Of a DNA stretch of 64,000 nt, positions 41,880-49,905 are shown piece by piece. The stretch is from Aldehydirespirator sp965203635 (lineage in GTDB: Bacteria; Actinomycetota; Acidimicrobiia; Acidimicrobiales; Aldehydirespiratoraceae), in NCBI GenBank assembly GCA_965203635.1, contig OZ241903.1, forward strand, positions 1,550,001-1,614,000, read 5' to 3'. Numbering within the stretch: position 1 is the stretch's first letter; each line of letters starts with the position of its first letter. A program made the translations under genes and the position numbers. The notes under the pieces were generated by a model. It was not told where the DNA came from and did no database searches. It saw nothing but the letters and a program-made list of their open reading frames with translations.

Positions 41880-42899
41880 ATGACCGAGAACATCGCGATC
41901 CTGGGCATTGAGACCTCTTGTGACGAGACAGCCGCGGCGGTCGTGGCCGGCGGGCAGCGGGTCCTGTCGTCGGTGGTCTCCAGCCAGGTCGATCTTCACG
42001 CCCGCTACGGAGGGGTCGTCCCCGAGGTGGCGGGACGGGCCCATGTGGAGAGGCTGGTGCCGGTCATGTCGCAGGCGCTGGTGGAGTCGGCTCTGGAGGA
42101 CTCCGACATAGCGGCGGTGGCGGCCACGGTCGGTCCGGGACTGGTGGGGGCGCTGCTCGTCGGCGTGTCGGCGGCCAAGGCGCTGGCGCTGGCGTGGGAG
42201 GTGCCCTTCGTGGCCGTCAATCATCTGGAGGCCCATCTCCACGCGGCCTTCCTCGACGAGCCGAGCCTGGAGCTGCCCGTGGTCGTGATACTCGTGTCCG
42301 GCGGCCACACCATGCTGGTGCTGATGGAGGACCGTCTGCGCTACCGGGTGCTCGGAGCCACTCTCGATGACGCCGCGGGGGAGGCGTTCGACAAGGTGGC
42401 CCGCTACATGGGCCTCGGCTATCCGGGCGGCCCGGTGATCGACCGGCTCAGCGGGCAGGGGGATCGCGACGCCATCGCCTTTCCCCGGGCGATGCTGCAC
42501 GACGGCTGGAACTTCTCCTTCAGCGGGTTGAAGACCGCGGTCATCAACTACCTGAGGCGCCATCCCGACGCCCCGATCGAAGACGTGGCCGCGTCGTTCC
42601 AGGAGGCCGTGGCGGACGTGCTGCTGGCCAAGGCCCGCAGGGCCGCGGCCGCTCACAACGCCCGGGGCCTGTGCCTGGCCGGAGGCGTGGCGGCCAACAG
42701 CCGGCTGCGCGAGATGACGCTCGACGCGTGCACGGCCGACGGGCTGGCCGCGTACCTGCCGAGCCGGGCCATGTGCACCGACAACGCCGCCATGGTGGCG
42801 GCGGCGGGCTGGTGGCGATTGCAGGCCGACGGACCCTCCCCGCTCACTGTCGGGGCGGACCCCTCGCTGGGCCTTCCGGAGGAGAACCGCGCCGACTAG
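41880..42899 (+). CDS. tsaD: tRNA N6-adenosine threonylcarbamoyltransferase TsaD
   Basis: TsaD (339 residues) transfers threonylcarbamoyl to A37 of ANN-reading tRNAs. LGIETSCDETAAAVVAGGQR, PGLVGALLVGVSAAKALALA and the metal site VNHLEAHLHAAFL are present. VSGGHTMLVLMED and KTAVINYLRRHPDAP match the family. The catalytic partners tsaB and tsaE are immediately upstream. Confidence 0.97.
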   Translation: MTENIAILGIETSCDETAAAVVAGGQRVLSSVVSSQVDLHARYGGVVPEVAGRAHVERLVPVMSQALVESALEDSDIAAVAATVGPGLVGALLVGVSAAKALALAWEVPFVAVNHLEAHLHAAFLDEPSLELPVVVILVSGGHTMLVLMEDRLRYRVLGATLDDAAGEAFDKVARYMGLGYPGGPVIDRLSGQGDRDAIAFPRAMLHDGWNFSFSGLKTAVINYLRRHPDAPIEDVAASFQEAVADVLLAKARRAAAAHNARGLCLAGGVAANSRLREMTLDACTADGLAAYLPSRAMCTDNAAMVAAAGWWRLQADGPSPLTVGADPSLGLPEENRAD

Positions 42900-42928
42900 G
42901 CGAGCGCCTCGCGGTGCAGCGTGGTGTT

Positions 42929-43024
42929 TCCCGCTCTTGTTCGCTGCGCTCACGGGCCGCTCGGGCCACGGCCTCGCTCAACCTCTCGCAACCCACGCAG
43001 CATTGCCCCTTCCGCTCGGCCTCT
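42929..43024 (-). repeat. Dispersed bipartite repeat, copy 4
   Basis: This minus-oriented copy lies between tsaD and groES. The core (42929-42979) reads, on the minus strand, GCGAGGCCGTGGCCCGAGCG then GCAGCGAACAAGAGCGGGA. The distal AGAGGCCGAGCGGAAGGGG is at about 43006-43024. The groES promoter starts 28 bp further on. Confidence 0.8.
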
Positions 43025-43051
43025 GGGGACTGAAACCCCGGCTCCCGCGCG

Positions 43052-43080
43052 TTGTGGCACCCGTTGGCGGGCCGTATCGT
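43052..43080 (+). promoter_or_regulatory. groESL promoter
   Basis: TTGTGG (43052-43057), 17 bp, TATCGT (43075-43080). The -10 element runs directly into the CIRCE operator, so repressor binding would block the start site. Confidence 0.6.
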
Positions 43081-43106
43081 TGGCACTCGTCACGGGAGAG
43101 TGCCAA
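43080..43106. promoter_or_regulatory. CIRCE operator (HrcA binding site)
   Basis: TTGGCACTC, nine bases, GAGTGCCAA: a perfect 9-bp inverted repeat differing from the CIRCE consensus (TTAGCACTC-N9-GAGTGCTAA) by one symmetrical base pair. It sits 50 bp before groES. HrcA repression of groESL, lifted on heat shock, is expected. Confidence 0.95.
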
Positions 43107-43156
43107 CGCCCGTGTTCAGTCCAAGAACATCGACAAACCCGAGTCCGGGAGGACAC

Positions 43157-43447
43157 ATGAACCTGCAGCCACTCGACGACCGCATCGTTGTGCGGCCCGG
43201 CGACGCCGAGGAGACCACCGCCAGTGGTCTCGTCATCCCCGACACCGCCAAAGAGAAGCCCCAGCAGGGCGAGGTCCTGGCGGTCGGCCCCGGTCGCCGG
43301 TCCGAGGACAGCGGTGACATCATCCCCATGGATGTCGCCGTGGGCGACACCGTCGTCTACTCCAAGTACGGCGGGACCGAGATCACCGTCGACGGCGAGG
43401 ACCTGCTCATCCTCAACGCCCGCGACGTGCTGGCCAAGGTCGTCTGA
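43157..43447 (+). CDS. groES: Co-chaperonin GroES
   Basis: GroES (96 residues) is the heptameric lid of the GroEL chamber. The ATG at 43157 has GGGAGGA upstream. LQPLDDRIVVRPGDAEETTA and the mobile-loop region SGLVIPDTAKEKPQQGEVLA are typical. A longer upstream frame crosses the promoter and is rejected. groEL follows 8 bp after. Confidence 0.98.
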   Translation: MNLQPLDDRIVVRPGDAEETTASGLVIPDTAKEKPQQGEVLAVGPGRRSEDSGDIIPMDVAVGDTVVYSKYGGTEITVDGEDLLILNARDVLAKVV

Positions 43448-43455
43448 GGTCGCCC

Positions 43456-45108
43456 ATGCCCAAGATCCTCAAATTCGATGAAGAGGCCCGCCGGGGCCTC
43501 GAAGCGGGCGTGAACAGGCTGGCCGACGCGGTGAAGGTCACCCTCGGCCCCAAGGGCCGCAACGTGGTCCTGGACAAGAAGTTCGGCGCGCCGACCATCA
43601 CCAACGACGGCGTGTCCATCGCCCGAGAGGTGGAGCTCGACGACAAGTTCGAGAACATGGGCGCCCAGCTCGTGAAGGAAGTCGCCACCAAGACCAACGA
43701 CATAGCCGGCGACGGCACCACTACCGCCACCGTGCTGGCCCAGGCCCTGGTGCGCGAGGGGCTGCGCAACGTCGCCGCCGGCGCCAACCCGATGGGCCTG
43801 AAGCGGGGCATGGAGGCGGCCGTGGCCGCGGCCGTGGACTCGCTGGCCGATCAGTCCGTGCCGGTGTCGACCGACAAGGAGAAGGTGCAGTCGGTGGCGT
43901 CGATCTCCGCGGCCGACACCGAGGTGGGCGAGACGCTGGCCGAGGCGTTCGACAAGGTCGGCAAGGACGGTGTGATCACCGTCGAGGAGAGCAACACGTT
44001 CGGCATGGACCTCGACTTCGTTGAGGGCATGCAGTTCGACAAGGGCTACCTGTCGCCGTACTTCGTGACCGACCCCGAGCGCCAGGAAGCGGTGCTCGAG
44101 GAGCCCTACGTGCTGCTCAACCAGGGCAAGATCAGCGCAGTGTCGGACCTGCTGCCGGTGCTCGAGAAGGTCATGCAGACGGGCAAGCCGCTGCTGATCA
44201 TCGCCGAGGACATCGAGGGCGAGGCTCTGGCCACGCTGGTGGTCAACAAGATCCGCGGCACGTTCAACTCCACTGCGGTGAAGGCCCCCGGCTTCGGCGA
44301 GCGCCGCAAGGCGATGCTGCAGGACATGGCCATTCTCACCGGCGGCCAGGTCGTGGCCGAGGAAGTCGGCCTGAAGCTCGACTCGGTGGACCTGTCGCTG
44401 CTGGGCTCGGCCCGCAAGGTGGTGATCACCAAGGACGACACCACCATCGTGGAAGGCGCCGGCGACACCTCCGACGTGGAGGGCCGGGTCAACCAGATCA
44501 AGGCCGAGATCGAGAACACCGACTCGGACTGGGACCGTGAGAAGCTCCAGGAGCGGCTGGCCAAGCTGGCCGGCGGCGTGGCCGTCGTCCAGGTCGGCGC
44601 GGCCACCGAGGTGGAGCTCAAGGAGACCAAGCACCGCATCGAGGACGCCATCTCGGCCACCCGGGCCGCCATCGACGAGGGCATCGTCGCGGGTGGCGGC
44701 ACCGCGCTGCTGCGCTGCCGCGCCGCGGTGGCAGCCGTGGCGGCCGGTCTGGACGGTGACGAGGCCACCGGTGCTCGCATCATCGGCGACGCCCTGTCGG
44801 CGCCCACCCGGCTTATCGCCGAGAACGCCGGCCATGAGGGCGCCATCGTCGTGCGCGAGGTCGAGGCGACCTCCGGCTCGGAGGGCTTCGACGCGGTCGC
44901 GGGCGAGATAGTCGACCTGATCGGCGCGGGTGTGATCGACCCGGTGAAGGTGACCCGGGCTGCTCTGCAGAACGCGGCGTCCATCGCCGGTCTGATGCTC
45001 ACCACCGAGGTGCTCGTGGCCGACAAGCCCGAGGAGAAGCCCCCGCCCGGTCCTCCTGGCGGCATGGACGGCATGGGAGGCATGGGTGGCATGGGCGGCA
45101 TGATGTAG
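43456..45108 (+). CDS. groEL: Chaperonin GroEL
   Basis: GroEL (550 residues) refolds proteins in an ATP-driven chamber. LGPKGRNVVLDKKFGAPTIT, NDIAGDGTTTATVLAQALVR and GGVAVVQVGAATEVELKETK are diagnostic. The C-terminal tail is the usual Gly-Met repeat (GGMDGMGGMGGMGGMM). This is the operon-linked copy with groES; whether other copies exist cannot be seen. Confidence 0.99.
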   Translation: MPKILKFDEEARRGLEAGVNRLADAVKVTLGPKGRNVVLDKKFGAPTITNDGVSIAREVELDDKFENMGAQLVKEVATKTNDIAGDGTTTATVLAQALVREGLRNVAAGANPMGLKRGMEAAVAAAVDSLADQSVPVSTDKEKVQSVASISAADTEVGETLAEAFDKVGKDGVITVEESNTFGMDLDFVEGMQFDKGYLSPYFVTDPERQEAVLEEPYVLLNQGKISAVSDLLPVLEKVMQTGKPLLIIAEDIEGEALATLVVNKIRGTFNSTAVKAPGFGERRKAMLQDMAILTGGQVVAEEVGLKLDSVDLSLLGSARKVVITKDDTTIVEGAGDTSDVEGRVNQIKAEIENTDSDWDREKLQERLAKLAGGVAVVQVGAATEVELKETKHRIEDAISATRAAIDEGIVAGGGTALLRCRAAVAAVAAGLDGDEATGARIIGDALSAPTRLIAENAGHEGAIVVREVEATSGSEGFDAVAGEIVDLIGAGVIDPVKVTRAALQNAASIAGLMLTTEVLVADKPEEKPPPGPPGGMDGMGGMGGMGGMM

Positions 45109-45131
45109 CCGTTCGCCTCCCGCGAACATCA

Positions 45132-45161
45132 CAGGAGCCCGGGCCCACGCCCGGGCTCCTG
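45132..45161 (+). terminator. Terminator hairpin after groEL
   Basis: CAGGAGCCCGGGC, loop CCAC, GCCCGGGCTCCTG: a perfect 13-bp stem 23 bp after the groEL stop. No U-run follows, as is common in high-GC actinobacteria. Confidence 0.88.
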
Positions 45162-45211
45162 CGCGTCCGGAGTCCGAAGGGTTCTGTACGATCGGCTCCG
45201 AGGAGGCGCCG

Positions 45212-46147
45212 ATGGCGACCCGTGGCCCGAGGTTGGCTCTATCCGTTGTCGCACTGGCGCTGCTGGTCGCAGCCTGTAGCGGTGAAGCTGATCCTTCCCC
45301 CGAGTCACCAGCCGCTGACGAGGCGGGTGTTAGGCCGCCGTTGCCGCCCGGTACCTGGGAGGTGTGGCAGAACCAGACCGGCCTGTCGCTGTACAGGGGC
45401 GAGGCAGTATGGGCTGATCGTCTGGACCGGGTGTGCAAGACGGTGCTCGGTCCGGACCTCGACTCCCCGGTGTGGGACTGGGAGGCCGCACTGGCGCTGG
45501 CCGAGGAGTTCGCCGACGCCGACGGCCTTCGACCTGACTTGCCGTCGGAGTGGCGCGAGCGATTCCTCCGGGGCGCGGTGACGACACTGTGGATCATGAT
45601 CGTGCAGAGGGCCGGTCCCGACGAAGCCAGCGTGTGCTGGGATCGGGTGCCCCGCGAATTCCTCGAGAAGGGCCCCCCAGCCGGCCCGGGTCCGGCGCCG
45701 GCCGTCGTTGGCACCGGCCTGCCTCCGGGCTTCGACACGCACATGACCGATGAGGTCGTGGCCCAGCTTGAGGAGTGGACCGAGCGAGTGTTCTGGTGGG
45801 TGGAGCCGCCGCTTCCGCACCGCACCCGCGAGATCTGGTGGGAAGCCACCGGGCTGAGGGCCACCATCGACGAGGACGAGTGGGCCGCCCGCTTGAACCG
45901 GGCCTGCAACACGCCGCTGGACGACCCCGTGTGGAATCGGGCCATGGCGGCATCTCTTGCCGAGGAGTTCATCTTGGAGGACGGCGGCGAACCTACTCCA
46001 GAGCTGGTCGAGGCAGGAGCGGACGCCCTGTGGCGGATGACTACGGGGCCAGGGTCGGGGGTGTGCCTATGGCACTACCCGGCTGGAACCTTCGAGCCCG
46101 AGTTCGTCGAACGGATGAGGGAGATCAGGCGAGCCGCCCTCGGCTAG
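45212..46147 (+). CDS. Lipoprotein with two internally repeated domains, unknown function
   Basis: The 311-residue product starts with a lipoprotein signal: ALSVVALALLVAAC with the lipobox Cys at 22. It contains two related halves (about residues 45-150 and 200-305) sharing the pattern W..TGL...WA.RL.R.C.T.LD.PVW....A..LAEEF...G..P, then LW, then a second Cys before P..F. Each half therefore has two conserved cysteines and several tryptophans. GAGGAGG precedes the ATG and TACGAT (45187-45192) could be its -10. It should be anchored on the outer face of the membrane. No known family was recognised. Confidence 0.8.
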   Translation: MATRGPRLALSVVALALLVAACSGEADPSPESPAADEAGVRPPLPPGTWEVWQNQTGLSLYRGEAVWADRLDRVCKTVLGPDLDSPVWDWEAALALAEEFADADGLRPDLPSEWRERFLRGAVTTLWIMIVQRAGPDEASVCWDRVPREFLEKGPPAGPGPAPAVVGTGLPPGFDTHMTDEVVAQLEEWTERVFWWVEPPLPHRTREIWWEATGLRATIDEDEWAARLNRACNTPLDDPVWNRAMAASLAEEFILEDGGEPTPELVEAGADALWRMTTGPGSGVCLWHYPAGTFEPEFVERMREIRRAALG

Positions 46148-46191
46148 CGGCCAGCTCAGACGGGCCGGGCGGGGGTGGAAGGCGGGCTCGG

Positions 46192-46197
46192 TAGCCT
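46192..46197 (+). promoter_or_regulatory. Leaderless-type -10 element
   Basis: TAGCCT ends 6 bases before the ATG at 46204, and there is no ribosome-binding site before that ATG. Confidence 0.35.
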
Positions 46198-46203
46198 CTC
46201 GGG

Positions 46204-46365
46204 ATGGATCGCCCGGCGCCTGACCCGCGCAAGTTGCTGGACCACTGGGAGGAGTGGGAGCGGGGCGAGACGCCGCCGGGCCGGGTTATGAGCGACCTCA
46301 AGACCGGCGGGCTGCGGGAGCTTCTCCAGGACCTGGCCGCGGCCGGCGGCGGGGAAGGGTCCTGA
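46204..46365 (+). CDS. Small conserved-looking protein, unknown function
   Basis: This 53-residue ORF has codon use like its neighbours. The pattern LLDHWEEWERGETPPGRVMS, then DLKTGGLRELLQDLAAAG, is amphipathic and helical. It resembles small uncharacterised actinobacterial proteins found next to Nudix genes, though this was not checked. It lies just upstream of the Nudix hydrolase and is probably co-transcribed with it. Confidence 0.6.
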   Translation: MDRPAPDPRKLLDHWEEWERGETPPGRVMSDLKTGGLRELLQDLAAAGGGEGS

Positions 46366-46391
46366 CCGACTCAACGACCTCGACCGCGGCG

Positions 46392-47111
46392 GTGTTCGAC
46401 CCGCCGCCGGCCCCTGCCGGAAGGGGCGGATCCCAGCACATCCCCCGCCCGCCGAACGTCCGCCTGGGCGGACCGGCACCATGGGCCGAACTCTCAGAGA
46501 GCCGACGTCGCCCCAGTCTGGAACAGGTGCTGCAGGCGGTCGTCTCCGCGGCGCCGGGGTTCGTTTCCTCGCCGGCGACAGTGCCACCGGGGTCGGCGCC
46601 GTCAGGCGTGCTGGTGCTGCTCTATGAGCATGGGGGAGAACCGTGGGTGGTGCTCACCCGGCGCGCCTGGCATCTCCGGCACCACGCCGGTGAAGTCTCC
46701 TTTCCCGGCGGCCGGCGGGAGCCGGGCGATGCCGACTTGTGGGCGACCGCACTGCGGGAGGCGACCGAGGAAATCGGGCTGGACCCTGGCAGTGTGTCTC
46801 GGATCGGCCGGCTCGACAGTTTCGTCACAGTCGGATCCCGGTCGCTGGTGTGCCCGTTCGTGGCAACCGCAGCCCGACGCCCCGACCTGGTTCCCGACCC
46901 GGTCGAGGTGGAGAGGGTGCTGCACGTCCGGCTGGCCGAGCTGACCGACCCCGAGACCTGGCGGGAGGAGATCTGGTCGCTGGATGCAGCCTTCGGAGGC
47001 GAGCGCGCCATGACGTTCTTCGAGCTCCACGGCGACACCGTCTGGGGGGCGACCGCAGCTGTGCTGCGCCGGCTCCTGTCGGTCGCCACCGTGGGAGTCG
47101 ACGCCGGGTAG
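46392..47111 (+). CDS. Nudix hydrolase, CoA pyrophosphatase-like (NudL type)
   Basis: The Nudix box GGRREPGDADLWATALREAT followed by EEIGL is intact. The preceding LTRRAWHLRHHAGEVSFPGG matches the CoA-pyrophosphatase subgroup motif (UPF0035), suggesting cleavage of CoA or acyl-CoA to phosphopantetheine and 3',5'-ADP. From the GTG at 46392 the protein is 239 residues. The start is uncertain: a CTG at 46362 overlapping the previous stop, or an earlier ATG, are possible. Confidence 0.85.
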   Translation: MFDPPPAPAGRGGSQHIPRPPNVRLGGPAPWAELSESRRRPSLEQVLQAVVSAAPGFVSSPATVPPGSAPSGVLVLLYEHGGEPWVVLTRRAWHLRHHAGEVSFPGGRREPGDADLWATALREATEEIGLDPGSVSRIGRLDSFVTVGSRSLVCPFVATAARRPDLVPDPVEVERVLHVRLAELTDPETWREEIWSLDAAFGGERAMTFFELHGDTVWGATAAVLRRLLSVATVGVDAG

Positions 47112-47114
47112 GCT
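47109..47114 (+). promoter_or_regulatory. Leaderless-type -10 element upstream of guaB3 leader ORF
   Basis: TAGGCT overlaps the Nudix stop and ends 6 bases before the GTG at 47121. Confidence 0.35.
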
Positions 47115-47120
47115 CGTCCG

Positions 47121-47213
47121 GTGCCCGGCCTCCGGCGCCTCGGTTCCTTGGTGCCCAGCCCCATGAGCGAACCCGAACGAAGGTCGCAGTGCCAGGGGGG
47201 CTTCGATGGCTGA
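47121..47213 (+). CDS. 30-residue leader ORF before guaB3
   Basis: GTG at 47121, six bases after a TAGGCT, opens MPGLRRLGSLVPSPMSEPER and continues ten more residues. Its stop (47211-47213) lies just inside guaB3, overlapping its start region. If translated it would couple to guaB3 or act as a regulatory leader peptide. It could also be a chance frame. Confidence 0.35.
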   Translation: MPGLRRLGSLVPSPMSEPERRSQCQGGFDG

Positions 47214-48315
47214 AGTCGAGATCGGGCTGGGCAAGTCCGGTCGCCGCGCCTACCGGCTGGACGAGATCGCCATCATCCCCAGCCGGCGCACCCGCGACCT
47301 CGAGGACGTGGACATCTCCTGGCAGATCGACGCCTACCGCTTCGACATCCCCGTGCTGGGAGCATCCACCGACAGCGTGACCAGCCCGGCCACCGCCGTG
47401 CGGATGGGAGAACTCGGGGGAGTCGGGGTGCTCGACCTGGAGGGCATCTGGACCCGCTGCGAGGACCCCGCGGCTGATCTGGCCGAGCTGTCCACCGCGC
47501 CGTTGGACGCGGCCACAGCCCGCCTGCGCGAGCTGTACGCCCGGCCCGTCCAGCCGGAATTGGTGGCCGCCCGCATCGCCGAGATCGCGGATGCCGGGGT
47601 GCGCACCGCCGGTCGGGTGCGGCCCCAGCGGGCCGAGAAACTCGCGCCCCACGCCATCGCCGCCGACATCAACCTGCTGGTGATCTCAGGCACGATCGTC
47701 TCGGCCGAGCACGTCTCCTCCGCGGGCGACCCGCTCAACCTCAAGACGTTCATCCGGCGCATGCAGACGCCGGTCATCGTCGGGGGCTGCGTGAGCTACC
47801 AGGCTGCCCTGCACCTGATGCGCACCGGCGCGGCCGGCGTGCTGGTGGGGGCGGGCTCGGGGCATGTGGGCACCACCCGTCACGTGCTCGGCCTCGACGC
47901 TCCGCAGGCCACAGCCATCGCTGACGCCCGGGCGGCCCGCATGCGCCACCTCGACGAGACCGGCGTTTACTGCCACGTGATCGCCGACGGCACGATGCGC
48001 ACCGCGGGCGACATCGCCAAGGCGATCGTGTGCGGCGCCGACGCGGCCATGGTCGGCCTGCCGCTGGCCTCCGCCTCCGACTCGCCGTGCCCGGGCCGGC
48101 ACTGGGACCTCTCGGCGGGCCATCCCACGCTGCCCCGGGGACGCATCATGGATGTCGAGCCGCGGGGCACGCTCGCGGAGGTCCTCCACGGCCCCGCTCT
48201 CGGCCCCGACGGCACCACCAACCTGATGGGTGGGCTGCGCACCTCCATGGCCAAGTGCGGCTACACCGACGTGAAGGACTTCCAGCGGGCCGCCGTCGCC
48301 ATAGTCTCGCCGTGA
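47206..48315 (+). CDS. guaB3: GuaB3 family IMP dehydrogenase-related protein
   Basis: This 369-residue TIM-barrel protein belongs to the GuaB3 branch of the IMPDH/GMP reductase superfamily, common in actinobacteria and cyanobacteria. It lacks the CBS pair of full IMPDH. RRAYRLDEIAIIPSRRTRDL, TPVIVGGCVSYQAALHLMRT, AGVLVGAGSGHVGTTRHVLG and IADGTMRTAGDIAKAIVCGA are family-like. The usual catalytic Cys loop is not obvious at the standard place (GSGHVGTTRHVLG). It overlaps guaA (GTGA), suggesting a role in guanine nucleotide supply. Confidence 0.92.
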   Translation: MAEVEIGLGKSGRRAYRLDEIAIIPSRRTRDLEDVDISWQIDAYRFDIPVLGASTDSVTSPATAVRMGELGGVGVLDLEGIWTRCEDPAADLAELSTAPLDAATARLRELYARPVQPELVAARIAEIADAGVRTAGRVRPQRAEKLAPHAIAADINLLVISGTIVSAEHVSSAGDPLNLKTFIRRMQTPVIVGGCVSYQAALHLMRTGAAGVLVGAGSGHVGTTRHVLGLDAPQATAIADARAARMRHLDETGVYCHVIADGTMRTAGDIAKAIVCGADAAMVGLPLASASDSPCPGRHWDLSAGHPTLPRGRIMDVEPRGTLAEVLHGPALGPDGTTNLMGGLRTSMAKCGYTDVKDFQRAAVAIVSP

Positions 48316-49877
48316 CAGGGGCCGCGCCCGGGCCGGGCGGTGCCTTCGACACCGTCCTGGTGGTGGACTTCGGGGCCCAGTACGCGCAGCTGATCGCCCG
48401 GCGGGTGCGCGAGTGCGAGGTGTACAGCGAGATCGTGCCCGCGGCGGTCACCGCGACCGAGATCGCGGCCCGCCGGCCCGCCGGCGTGATCCTCAGCGGT
48501 GGCCCGGCCTCGGTGCACGTCGAGGGCGCGCCGACCCTCGACCCCGCCATCTACGACCTCGGCGTGCCGATCCTCGGCATCTGCTACGGGGCCCAGCTGA
48601 TAGCCGAGCAGTTGGGCGGCTCGGTCGGCCCCAACGAGCGGGGCGAGTACGGCCGGGCCGAGATGACGGTGGCCGGCGCCGGCGGCGTCCTGCTGGCCGG
48701 ACTGCCGTCGGTCCAGCCGGTGTGGATGAGCCACTTCGATGCCATTGCCGAGCCGCCGCCGGGCGCGATGGTCACCGCGGCCACCGAGGCTTCGCCGGTA
48801 GCCGCGTTCGAGAACCCCGAGCGGGGACTGTTCGGGGTGCAGTTCCATCCGGAGGTAGAGCACACCGCACATGGCCACGATGTGATGGAGCGCTTCCTGC
48901 GGCGGGCGTGCCGCGCCGGTCCGAGCTGGTCGATGCACTCGATCATCGACGCCGCCGTGACATCTGTCCAGAACCAGGTTGGCCATGGTCGGGCCATCTG
49001 CGGCCTGTCGGGGGGCGTGGACTCCGCGGTGGCCGCCGCGCTGGTGCACAGGGCCATCGGCGCCCGGTTGACGTGCGTGCTGGTCGACACCGGTCTGCTG
49101 CGCGAGGGCGAGGCCGACCAGGTGGAGGAGACCTTCGGCCGTCACTTCGGAGTGGATCTCGTCCGCCTCGACGCGGCCACCGAGTTCTTCTCCGCACTGG
49201 AGGGCGTGACCGAGCCCGAGGCCAAGCGAAAGGTGGTCGGCGAGCAGTTCATCCGGGCCTTCGAGCGAGCCCGCAACCGGGTTCCCGACGCTGCGTTCCT
49301 GGTGCAGGGGACGCTGTATCCCGACGTGATCGAGTCGGGCGCCACCACCCACTCGTCCACCATCAAGAGCCATCACAACGTGGGCGGGCTGCCCGACGAC
49401 CTGGACTTCGAGCTGGTCGAGCCGCTGCGGTCGCTGTTCAAGGACGAGGTGCGGGCGGTGGGTGCCGAGCTGGGCCTGCCCGACGAGATCGTCCACCGCC
49501 AGCCCTTCCCCGGTCCGGGCCTGGCCGTTCGCATCATCGGGGAGGTGACCCCCGAGGCGGCCGGCACTCTTCGTCACGCCGATGCCATCGTGCGCTCGGA
49601 GTTGCGGGCCGCGGGCCTGGAGCGTGAGATCTGGCAGTCGTTCGCGGTGCTGCCCGACATCCGCACGGTTGGCGTCATGGGCGACGAGCGCACCTACGGG
49701 CGGCCGGTGGTGATCCGGGCAGTCACCAGTTCCGATGCCATGACCGCCGACTGGGCCCGCCTGCCCCACGATGTGCTCGAGGCCATGAGCAGCCGTGTCA
49801 TCGCCGAGGTGCCCGGCGTGAACCGGGTGGCCTATGACATCACTTCCAAGCCCCCTGCCACCATCGAATGGGAGTGA
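48312..49877 (+). CDS. guaA: GMP synthase (glutamine-hydrolysing)
   Basis: GuaA (521 residues) converts XMP to GMP. The GTG overlaps the guaB3 stop. The class I amidotransferase domain has ILGICYGAQLIAEQLGG (nucleophile Cys) and FGVQFHPEVEHT. The ATP-pyrophosphatase domain has the PP-loop GLSGGVDSAVAAALV. The C-terminal dimerisation domain ends MSSRVIAEVPGVNRVAYDIT then SKPPATIEWE. Its length is typical. Confidence 0.97.
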   Translation: MTGAAPGPGGAFDTVLVVDFGAQYAQLIARRVRECEVYSEIVPAAVTATEIAARRPAGVILSGGPASVHVEGAPTLDPAIYDLGVPILGICYGAQLIAEQLGGSVGPNERGEYGRAEMTVAGAGGVLLAGLPSVQPVWMSHFDAIAEPPPGAMVTAATEASPVAAFENPERGLFGVQFHPEVEHTAHGHDVMERFLRRACRAGPSWSMHSIIDAAVTSVQNQVGHGRAICGLSGGVDSAVAAALVHRAIGARLTCVLVDTGLLREGEADQVEETFGRHFGVDLVRLDAATEFFSALEGVTEPEAKRKVVGEQFIRAFERARNRVPDAAFLVQGTLYPDVIESGATTHSSTIKSHHNVGGLPDDLDFELVEPLRSLFKDEVRAVGAELGLPDEIVHRQPFPGPGLAVRIIGEVTPEAAGTLRHADAIVRSELRAAGLEREIWQSFAVLPDIRTVGVMGDERTYGRPVVIRAVTSSDAMTADWARLPHDVLEAMSSRVIAEVPGVNRVAYDITSKPPATIEWE

Positions 49878-49882
49878 CCGCG

Positions 49883-49896
49883 GGCCCCTTCGGGCC
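49883..49896. terminator. Small hairpin between convergent guaA and metB-type gene
   Basis: GGCCC-CTTC-GGGCC, a 5-bp GC stem in the 28-bp gap between two convergent stop codons. It could end transcription from both sides, but it is short and has no U-run. Confidence 0.4.
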
Positions 49897-49905
49897 GAGC
49901 CGGGT

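Noticed and set aside
39822..42953. Very long minus-strand open frame opposite the peptidase and tsaE/B/D genes
   Set aside because: It is antisense to well-supported conserved genes and its composition is that of a shadow frame.
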